A DNA stretch of 10,923 nt from an uncultured Bdellovibrionales bacterium (GTDB taxonomy: Bacteria; Bdellovibrionota; Bdellovibrionia; Bdellovibrionales; UBA1609), in contig CALJPJ010000220.1 in the NCBI GenBank assembly GCA_937980625.1, positions 1-10,923 on the forward strand, given 5' to 3'. The first letter of the stretch is position 1, and each line of letters opens with the position of its first letter. The notes below the pieces were generated by a model. The model worked only from the letters and a program-made list of their open reading frames with translations. It ran no database searches and was not told the origin of the DNA. Shown piece after piece: positions 5,322-10,923 of this stretch. A program made the position numbers and the translations under genes.

Positions 5322-5828
5322 GTGTTGAAGTCTTTGAATTTAGCTAAAATATATTTATTAATTGTATTGCTTTTTATTAGCTTTAATACTGAGACCTCCG
5401 TCTCTAAAGAGATATTCATATTAAAATCTATAACTCTTCAAGCCAGTCAGGAGCAAGTTTGGTCTGCTTTAACTAATGAAGGAGATCTAAGTCAGTGGTG
5501 GAACCAAGGCGTTAAATTAGAGCCTTATTTGGGTGGACTCTTTTATGAACCTTGGGGGAATAACCAGCTCGCAACTGGAACAGTTAAAAACCTAGCCCTT
5601 CTGAACTTTATTGAGTTTACCTGGCGTGAAAAGTACTGGCAAACATCTGAAGTTACACTTTGTAGGTTTTCATTAAAAGAGGTCAATGGTTCTACTTTAC
5701 TTCAGGTTAAACATTCTGGGTGGAACACCTTTAAAAGTTCTGATGATAGAAAAAAAATGATAAAAGGGTTTGAAAGCGGCTGGGATTTTCTTCTGCCTAA
5801 ACTAAAAAAGTTCTTAGACCATAACTAA
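5322..5828 (+). CDS. exported or membrane-anchored SRPBCC (AHSA1-like) protein
   Basis: A 168-residue protein with an N-terminal hydrophobic segment (residues 9-22, KIYLLIVLLFISFN) and then an SRPBCC/START-like fold of the AHSA1 (Activator of Hsp90 ATPase homologue) type, residues about 30-166. Hallmarks are the strand KSITLQASQEQVWSAL, the TNEGDLSQWW block after it, GGLFYEPWG, and the C-terminal helix with GFESGWDFLLPKLKKFL. Such folds form a hydrophobic pocket for small ligands and are normally cytoplasmic, so the N-terminal segment (signal peptide or anchor) is unusual. No clear cleavage site is visible, favouring an anchor. The start is GTG 5322 with GGGAG at 5311-5315. It is divergent from the sigma-factor gene across about 240 bp. 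The ligand is unknown. Confidence 0.78.
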   Translation: MLKSLNLAKIYLLIVLLFISFNTETSVSKEIFILKSITLQASQEQVWSALTNEGDLSQWWNQGVKLEPYLGGLFYEPWGNNQLATGTVKNLALLNFIEFTWREKYWQTSEVTLCRFSLKEVNGSTLLQVKHSGWNTFKSSDDRKKMIKGFESGWDFLLPKLKKFLDHN

Positions 5829-5887
5829 ATAGTTATCGAACTCTATAGATAAACTTAAAGTAATCGTTAATATGATTTGTAAAGATC

Positions 5888-5909
5888 TAGATTCAACCTG
5901 ATGAATCTA
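5888..5909. terminator. hairpin between convergent genes, possible weak terminator
   Basis: Stem TAGATTCA (5888-5895) and TGAATCTA (5902-5909) with a 6-nt loop, placed between the SRPBCC stop and the cyclase stop. The stem is A/T-rich and the downstream run is mixed A/T rather than pure T, so the terminator call is tentative. Confidence 0.4.
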
Positions 5910-5929
5910 AAATATTATCTTTGCTTAAG

Positions 5930-6859
5930 CTATTCAATTACATTGACTTGATTACGTCCATTCTTCTTAGATTTATACAAAGCTTGATCTGCACGATCAA
6001 ATACATCTAACCAAGAGTGATCTTTCTTAAACTTTGTTGATACTCCCAAAGATATCGTAATTGGAATTATAGTTCCTTGAAATTCAAAATCTCGATTAGC
6101 AATTGTTGTTCGCATTCTTTCAGCAATATCGATAGCTTGCTTACAGTCTCCACCTAGTAAAATTGCTGTAAATTCTTCCCCACCTGACCGTGCAAAAAAA
6201 TCGTTACCTCGAATCAAACAATTTATATCAGACGCCACTTCTTTTAAAATATAATCTCCCGCTGAGTGCCCATGAGTATCGTTTACTTTTTTAAAGTGAT
6301 CTATATCAAAGGTAATTATACTAAAGGGTGTGTCTAACAACTGAGACTTTTTAAAGTATTCTATCCCTTTATATTCTAATGCACCTTTATTATTAATTTG
6401 AGTTAAAGGGTCGATATTAGCATTATCAAAGGTTTGAGCCGTTGATACGGTTTCAATTTGTCCACGCTCAAGAAACTTAAAAATAACATTGCCCATTTTA
6501 ATTTGATCATGATTTTCTAGTTTGCGAGGAGCTAATGGAAGTAACATATTCCCATTTACAATTGTTTTATTCGTAGACTCTAAATCCATTACAGTCACGG
6601 CACCGCCTTCCAAGCAAAGTTTAGCGTGGGATTTACTTACACTGCCGTCATCTATACTTATATGAGCTGTAATTGAGCGTCCAATAATAGAGTCTGTATT
6701 TTCAATTGGCCATTGGCGGCCAATTGAATTAGCCGGACCTACTAAAAGAACAACACATGGAGGAGCATTACCTGCCTCGGCGATTCGTAATTTAAATGTA
6801 TCACTTGAAACGACACTTGTTTTTTCTAAATCTGATTTATCATCATCAAAATCTGACAT
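5930..6859 (-). CDS. FHA-GGDEF diguanylate cyclase, DgcB-like
   Basis: A 309-residue soluble protein that should make cyclic di-GMP from two GTP. An acidic N-terminal tail with DLEKTSVVSSDTF (10-22) is followed by an FHA phosphothreonine-binding domain (about 35-130: IIGRS at 58-62, SVSKSH at 73-78, ESTNKTIVNG at 94-103). A GGDEF domain follows (about 149-307: DPLTQINN, FDIDHFKKVND at 184-194, active-site GGEEF at 226-230). The inhibitory I-site R217xxD220 is intact, five residues before GGEEF. Bdellovibrio bacteriovorus DgcB has the same order, and its FHA domain is reported to act with a phosphorylated N-terminal tail; Thr14 is the natural candidate here. The start at 6859 is set by GGAG at 6866-6869. 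It is last in the gene row after glucose-6-phosphate isomerase (55-nt gap, with a possible TATAAT at 6907-6912). Orthology to DgcB is likely but unproven. Confidence 0.9.
   Translation of the reverse strand: MSDFDDDKSDLEKTSVVSSDTFKLRIAEAGNAPPCVVLLVGPANSIGRQWPIENTDSIIGRSITAHISIDDGSVSKSHAKLCLEGGAVTVMDLESTNKTIVNGNMLLPLAPRKLENHDQIKMGNVIFKFLERGQIETVSTAQTFDNANIDPLTQINNKGALEYKGIEYFKKSQLLDTPFSIITFDIDHFKKVNDTHGHSAGDYILKEVASDINCLIRGNDFFARSGGEEFTAILLGGDCKQAIDIAERMRTTIANRDFEFQGTIIPITISLGVSTKFKKDHSWLDVFDRADQALYKSKKNGRNQVNVIE
6701..6728. repeat. perfect 11-bp inverted repeat inside the cyclase gene
   Basis: Arms TTCAATTGGCC (6701-6711) and GGCCAATTGAA (6718-6728) flank the loop ATTGGC. It encodes part of the segment between the tail and the FHA core (NSIGRQWPIENT), about 130-160 nt into the message, where it would form a stable RNA hairpin. 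Confidence 0.5.
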
Positions 6860-6914
6860 CCAGCACTCCATAAAATGAATTTACATCATTAAATTATCGA
6901 GTGTTTATTATAAG

Positions 6915-8123
6915 TTATCTACCTGAACTTAGTCTACCAAGAACTTGTTTAGTTAATAATTTGCTAGACTCAACACCGGGCTGGTCAAAAGGATTAACAG
7001 ATAAATAATTAGCAATGGCCACTGTAACCATCATATATGTAGTCATTAATTGAGCTACAGAGCTGGCATTAGTCTTATTTAACAGAAGTTTACTCACCGA
7101 TACACCTTCTGACTGTAAGGCATTATAAGTTGAGTTCATTTCAACTTCACATAACTTACCAAGACTAAAGCCTGACAATGGATTTGAATCAAAAAATATT
7201 GATGAACCCATTTTATCACCGTAATTTAAGGCCCGCTCATCAGATAAAAAAATGACTAACTTATCTTTTTCACCTTGTGAAATTTGCTGTAGTATTGAGT
7301 GTTGATCAGAAACTCCCCGAGCACAAAACAATGAACTCACTCTTGGAGCAGGCTGACCTTGCAATCCAACTTTTTTTCCAAGAGACTCCATCCACAACTG
7401 CTGTAGCCATAAGCCAAACCCTTGCATAGTGTCTGAATATATCCAATATAAATGGATCCACTCTTCTCTTTTAAAACTAAGTACTAATTGACTAGCAAGC
7501 TCAGAGCAAAGCTCAAAAGATGATAAGGAGTCATTAATACTTTTCTTAATATCAAATATATTTTCACCTAAAAATGATAACGGCAGCAAGCCTACAGGTG
7601 TAAAAACCGAAAATCGACCACCAATATCATCGGGAATGAAAAATATTTTTACCTGACTTTCTTGCCCCCAATCATATAGTTTACTTTTTTTATTATCAGT
7701 AATAATCGTGCAATTATTTTTTATAACTGCTTCATCATATTTTTGGATAATTAAATCAATAAGACTTAAAACCTCTTGAGTTCCACCTGATTTAGAAATG
7801 AAAAGCCAGTGACAATTTTCTATATCTACTTTTTCAAACTTTTTAGCCACAGAATAAGCATCAACATTATCAAAAAAAATAATTTTTTTATCTTTGCCTA
7901 GAGCTTGTGAAAATGCTTTGGCTCCTAAACTACTTCCGCCTAGACCTACAATACAAAGCTGCTCATTGACAGAGGATAAGTCTTGCCCATATTCATGAAT
8001 CTCTTGCACGGCAGTGTCGTCACTAATATAACTCAGAAAATGTGGTTTATAATTTTTAAAAAAACTATTAAACCTATTAACTAACTCTTTATTATTTTTA
8101 GCATGTGAATCAAATTTAATCAC
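6915..8123 (-). CDS. pgi: glucose-6-phosphate isomerase (compact form)
   Basis: Interconverts glucose 6-phosphate and fructose 6-phosphate in glycolysis and gluconeogenesis; cytoplasmic. At 402 residues it is shorter than most bacterial forms (about 450-550), with the N-terminal region reduced but all signature blocks present. These are GLGGSSLG (60-67), the phosphate-binding SKSGGTQE (110-117), GGRFSVFTPVG (168-178), WMESLGK with catalytic Glu246, DQHS (273-276), and NPFDQPGVESSK ending in catalytic Lys388. The start is GTG 8123, which overlaps the upstream phosphoesterase stop as GTGA, a sign of translational coupling. The diguanylate cyclase follows 55 nt downstream. Its row partners include a PfkB-type sugar kinase, so part of the cluster concerns sugar phosphates. 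Confidence 0.93.
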   Translation of the reverse strand: MIKFDSHAKNNKELVNRFNSFFKNYKPHFLSYISDDTAVQEIHEYGQDLSSVNEQLCIVGLGGSSLGAKAFSQALGKDKKIIFFDNVDAYSVAKKFEKVDIENCHWLFISKSGGTQEVLSLIDLIIQKYDEAVIKNNCTIITDNKKSKLYDWGQESQVKIFFIPDDIGGRFSVFTPVGLLPLSFLGENIFDIKKSINDSLSSFELCSELASQLVLSFKREEWIHLYWIYSDTMQGFGLWLQQLWMESLGKKVGLQGQPAPRVSSLFCARGVSDQHSILQQISQGEKDKLVIFLSDERALNYGDKMGSSIFFDSNPLSGFSLGKLCEVEMNSTYNALQSEGVSVSKLLLNKTNASSVAQLMTTYMMVTVAIANYLSVNPFDQPGVESSKLLTKQVLGRLSSGR

Positions 8124-9205
8124 GAAAGAACTACATCCTCTTCAATCCTGTGATAACCCTTCCATTCTTTCAATCGGCCTCGCGGCTCACCCTCATCTGT
8201 TTCAGGGTATTCAATTAAAACATAGGTTAACTTTGTTATTTTACCAAGAGAAGTAATATCAAGAGATGTTAGGTCTGTCCATGTTCCTGTATTAAAATAT
8301 TCCTTTCCGTTACTAAATTGTCTATATTGATATACATGAGTATGACCAAAAATTACTGTATGCACCCTATCATCATTAAGTATTTTTTTTGCTGAATCAC
8401 CTAAATCTGGGAATATTGCACTTTCTAATATAATTTGAACCAAGTTTTGAAAACTCCAACTGCGAGTATTATCTCGACGTAAAAACGAAGATATAAAGTA
8501 CCAAATTAACTTAAAAAAACCAGAAATTGTAAAAAATGTTTCATTTATTAAAGCCCAGCGTAACATCTTGTTAAATGGTCTAACCTTATCTACATGAGGG
8601 TATTTTTGTTTGATTTTTAAAACAAAATCTAAGAAAAAGTACGAGCCAAATGGCAAGTTTAATATAGGCTCTGGTAAGTTCTTTTTTAAATAGAACTTCC
8701 TCGGATCAAGCCTATTTGCCGCCTCATGCATATGACCATGCTCAATATGTACACCATCAAAGTAATAAACTATATTTTTATATATAATTTTAGCCTCAAC
8801 AACTTCATCAAAGTAGTCTCGAACTTTTGGCCATAACATACCTTGATCGTGATTTCCCACCACATAACTTAATGTATGTTTTTCATCTGCTACAAATCTT
8901 TTTAAGGTATCAAAAAAAATCTTATGCCCTTTAACTATATTTTTAAATTTTTCTAAAGAAATATCTTCAGTGATAACTGATAAATAATGACCTCTGTAGT
9001 CCACTTGAATAAAGTTAAAAATATCACCATTTAAAATAATCTCTATTTCATATTCTGAATATTTTCCTTTAGTATAATACTCAACAAATTCACTAAATTT
9101 TTCATCAAAATAAAACTCCTCTAAATGATTACTTCTCCCGTCACTAAGGAGTCTTCCTAGGCCTAAATGCAAATCACTAAGTACTAATTTAATTTTTTTT
9201 GTCAT
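8120..9205 (-). CDS. calcineurin-like metallophosphoesterase
   Basis: A 361-residue dinuclear-metal phosphoesterase. The metal-binding motifs are complete and in order: D11-L-H13 (SDLHLG), NGD with D61, GN118-H119-D120, H156-G-H158, and GH288-T-H290. The core resembles the LpxH/UDP-sugar hydrolase type, but true LpxH has GNRD where this has GNHD, and LpxH is about 240 residues. The extra length is an insertion of about 110 residues between the HGH and GHTH motifs, containing hydrophobic/aromatic stretches (FFTISGFFKLIWYFISSFLRR, 224-244) that could lie on a membrane. The substrate is unknown; a lipid-linked phosphate is a reasonable guess from the insertion. Start ATG 9205, 18 nt after the coiled-coil gene stop, with only a weak ribosome site (TAGG). 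The stop overlaps the pgi start. Confidence 0.83.
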   Translation of the reverse strand: MTKKIKLVLSDLHLGLGRLLSDGRSNHLEEFYFDEKFSEFVEYYTKGKYSEYEIEIILNGDIFNFIQVDYRGHYLSVITEDISLEKFKNIVKGHKIFFDTLKRFVADEKHTLSYVVGNHDQGMLWPKVRDYFDEVVEAKIIYKNIVYYFDGVHIEHGHMHEAANRLDPRKFYLKKNLPEPILNLPFGSYFFLDFVLKIKQKYPHVDKVRPFNKMLRWALINETFFTISGFFKLIWYFISSFLRRDNTRSWSFQNLVQIILESAIFPDLGDSAKKILNDDRVHTVIFGHTHVYQYRQFSNGKEYFNTGTWTDLTSLDITSLGKITKLTYVLIEYPETDEGEPRGRLKEWKGYHRIEEDVVLS

Positions 9206-9223
9206 AACCTACGCTGTAATTAA

Positions 9224-10099
9224 TTAATAGTTATCGCCCGATGCTTTTTTTACCTCTTGATCATTACTTTCTAACATTGTTAATGCCAATCTTAATGCTT
9301 TCACAGTTTTTCTAAGCATTTCCTTTTTCTTTTCTAGTTTCAAATCTAAAACCTTACCTTTATCACGATAAGACTCTAATTCAAATTGAGATTCATCAAT
9401 TTGTCTTTTTAAGCTTAATAATTGTTCATCTTTACTTCTTTGAATTGATAAATTTTCAAGGCGTACAATTTCCAACCTATTTTCAAGCTCACGTTCTCTA
9501 ACTCGAATCTTTTTTAAGTTACTATTGAGCCTTAATAAAAGTTGCTCTTTCTCCAGCTGAGCATCCCTTAGTAACTTCTCTGTTTGTTCCATATTATTTA
9601 AAACAATTTTCTTTTCATCTTTGAATTGTTGTTTTTGCTCGTCAATCTCTCTTGAAAGATCAGTTAACTTTGACTGAAGCTCATCACTATGTTTTTTGAA
9701 AGTTTGACTTGCTGTAAATAGCTGCTCATTTTCACCTCTTTGACTTTCAATAATTTTTTCTAGCTCTAATATTTTTTCTTGAGCTTTTTTTAAATTCATA
9801 GAGTGTCTAAGTTCAGCCTCAGCAATACTCATTGATTCTTTTTTATAACTACGGTTACCAACTACTGGTGGGGATACTTTTGAGTAAGCTGGAATACTGT
9901 TGAGCTCATTTTTATTTATTTTTTGCGTAGCCTCATCGATGCCAAAATCTAAATCAGTAGACGAATCTACAACATTTGTACGATCATCAGGGATTTTTTT
10001 TGATTTAGATTTAGCCTCTTTCTTTTTTTTAGATTTACTGTCGCCAAATAAATCACCAACAAGTTCTAACGCTAAAGCTTTTCCTTTTTTCTTCGACAT
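9224..10099 (-). CDS. coiled-coil protein, unknown function
   Basis: A 291-residue, highly charged protein without signal peptide or membrane span. Residues 1-40 are Lys-rich (runs KKKK and KSKSKK) around a short hydrophobic patch (ALALELVGDLFG). Residues 41-90 are acidic to neutral and low in order. Residues about 92-275 form one long heptad-patterned coiled coil (AELRHSMNLKKAQEKILELEKIIE onwards). I recognise no family; a scaffold or cytoskeletal-type adaptor is possible. The gap to the kinase upstream is 75 nt, and it contains a weak sigma-28-like site ending near the start codon. The phosphoesterase follows 18 nt downstream. No Shine-Dalgarno precedes ATG 10099. Confidence 0.72.
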   Translation of the reverse strand: MSKKKGKALALELVGDLFGDSKSKKKKEAKSKSKKIPDDRTNVVDSSTDLDFGIDEATQKINKNELNSIPAYSKVSPPVVGNRSYKKESMSIAEAELRHSMNLKKAQEKILELEKIIESQRGENEQLFTASQTFKKHSDELQSKLTDLSREIDEQKQQFKDEKKIVLNNMEQTEKLLRDAQLEKEQLLLRLNSNLKKIRVRERELENRLEIVRLENLSIQRSKDEQLLSLKRQIDESQFELESYRDKGKVLDLKLEKKKEMLRKTVKALRLALTMLESNDQEVKKASGDNY

Positions 10100-10107
10100 C
10101 TAGCAAG

Positions 10108-10134
10108 TTATCGGAAACTCTTAAGAATTTATTA
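10108..10134 (-). promoter_or_regulatory. weak sigma-28-like site before the coiled-coil gene
   Basis: On the minus strand TAAT, 15 nt, then TCCGATAA: seven of eight in the -10 and three of four in the -35 core, with correct spacing. The extended -35 octamer matches poorly. Transcription would start almost at ATG 10099. Confidence 0.3.
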
Positions 10135-10174
10135 ATGATACACCTCAACTTTAACACTAAAGCCTAGACGAGCC

Positions 10175-10923
10175 TTACATAAACATAGATAGCTTGTCAT
10201 TGGTAATATTAGACTTAGAGCTTGTTGCGCTGCCAACTTGAATAACTTTAAGGTAATCTTTAGTCCTGTTTTGTACATCTTTCAGCTCAATAGTTTTAAT
10301 TTTATCTAAGCCCATACCTTCAACAGTAAAGCTGGCGATAATACAGCCATGTATACATGCTCTTTTAATATCTTCAAAGTTACAGTCCTTAAGACTAGCA
10401 ATATAACTAAATAAACCGCCGGCAAAAGTATCCCCAGCTCCAGTTGGGTCAATTAAGTTTTTAACCGGAAAAGCAGGCATAACAAATAGCTCTTGAGACA
10501 TTTTATCATAAGCCATAAAGCCATATTCACCTCTTTTGATTATTATATATTGAGGACCCATTTCTGCTAATTTAGCAATTGAATTATTAATATTCCATTC
10601 ACCTGTTAACATTCGAGCTTCAGTTTCATTAATAGTTAGTATATCTATTTTACTAATCATTTTTAGTAAGGTTTCTTTTTTAGACTCAATCCAATAATTC
10701 ATCGTATCAGCACCAACTAATTTAGGGCTTTTAACTTGCTCTAAAACCTGTAGCTGTAATTCAGGGTCTATATTTGCTAAAAAAACAATTTCAGAGTCTT
10801 CATAGCTCTTAGGTATTACTGGGTTAAATTTTTCAAATACGTTGAGGTGAGTCTCTAAAGTTATAGCTTCGTTCATACTTGTTTCATACTTTCCAGACCA
10901 ATGAAATGTTTTACCTGGAACCT
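10175..10923 (-). CDS. PfkB-family sugar/nucleoside kinase (5' end outside window)
   Basis: The reading frame stays open to the window edge, adding residues VPGKTFHWSGKYETS before the first in-window ATG at 10876, so that ATG is internal and the gene is cut. About 249 residues are visible of a family usually near 300. They include ribokinase-type features: HWSGKYET and NVFEKFNPVIP near the substrate side, FLANIDPELQL, DTMNYWI, the NETEARMLTG block, and the nucleotide/catalytic block DPTGAGDTFAGG with the catalytic Asp of GAGD. PfkB enzymes phosphorylate sugars or nucleosides with ATP; the substrate cannot be told here. It is the most upstream visible gene of the minus-strand row, 75 nt before the coiled-coil gene. 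Confidence 0.85.
   Translation of the reverse strand, partial: VPGKTFHWSGKYETSMNEAITLETHLNVFEKFNPVIPKSYEDSEIVFLANIDPELQLQVLEQVKSPKLVGADTMNYWIESKKETLLKMISKIDILTINETEARMLTGEWNINNSIAKLAEMGPQYIIIKRGEYGFMAYDKMSQELFVMPAFPVKNLIDPTGAGDTFAGGLFSYIASLKDCNFEDIKRACIHGCIIASFTVEGMGLDKIKTIELKDVQNRTKDYLKVIQVGSATSSKSNITNDKLSMFM

Noticed and set aside
6890..6900. CTCGATAA-like sequence before the cyclase as a sigma-28 site
   Set aside because: Only six of eight -10 positions match, and no TAAA is found 15 nt upstream.
1758..10173. Ten-base repeat CTAGACGAGC at 1758-1767 and 10164-10173
   Set aside because: Too short to exclude chance, and the flanks do not match.

Overview
The window is AT-rich (about one third G+C by eye) and gene-dense. 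Its gene content suggests a Bdellovibrio-like bacterium (Bdellovibrionota, possibly the AT-rich Bacteriovorax/Halobacteriovorax side). The best pointers are a soluble FHA-GGDEF diguanylate cyclase built like Bdellovibrio DgcB, a PilZ protein behind a textbook sigma-28 promoter, a TonB-like protein, and several secreted or outer-membrane proteins of unknown role. The taxonomic call is an inference from domain architecture, not a database match.

Left part (1-3447): a PilZ protein (minus strand) and a TonB-like protein (plus strand) are transcribed divergently from a gap of about 100 bp. The PilZ side carries a perfect TAAA-N15-GCCGATAA site. The TonB-like side has an extended -10 box so close to the start codon that the mRNA may be leaderless. 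A palindromic element follows, then a small outer-membrane beta-barrel gene, also apparently leaderless, with a lipoprotein metallopeptidase of the Aminopep (PF10023) type 4 nt behind it.

Middle (3448-5929): a 141-bp fold-back element lies just downstream of the peptidase. It shares a 39-nt core with the element at about 1642-1722, and two of the three differences between the cores are compensatory changes in a stem. Next come a small secreted protein with two cysteines, a bidirectional terminator, and on the minus strand an ECF-type sigma factor followed by a 64-residue single-span membrane protein. The sigma factor has a long leader with a 9-codon upstream ORF and a G7 ribosome binding site. 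An exported or membrane-anchored SRPBCC/AHSA1-like protein faces the sigma gene divergently.

Right part (5930-10923): five minus-strand genes in a row: a PfkB-family sugar kinase (cut by the window edge), a coiled-coil protein, a calcineurin-like phosphoesterase, a compact glucose-6-phosphate isomerase (GTGA overlap with the phosphoesterase) and the FHA-GGDEF diguanylate cyclase. The tight spacing of the inner genes suggests co-expression, with the cyclase last. The DNA level of interest is the structure-conserved palindromic repeat pair, the apparent leaderless starts and the sigma-28 to c-di-GMP link. No RNA gene, CRISPR array or complete transposase is visible.
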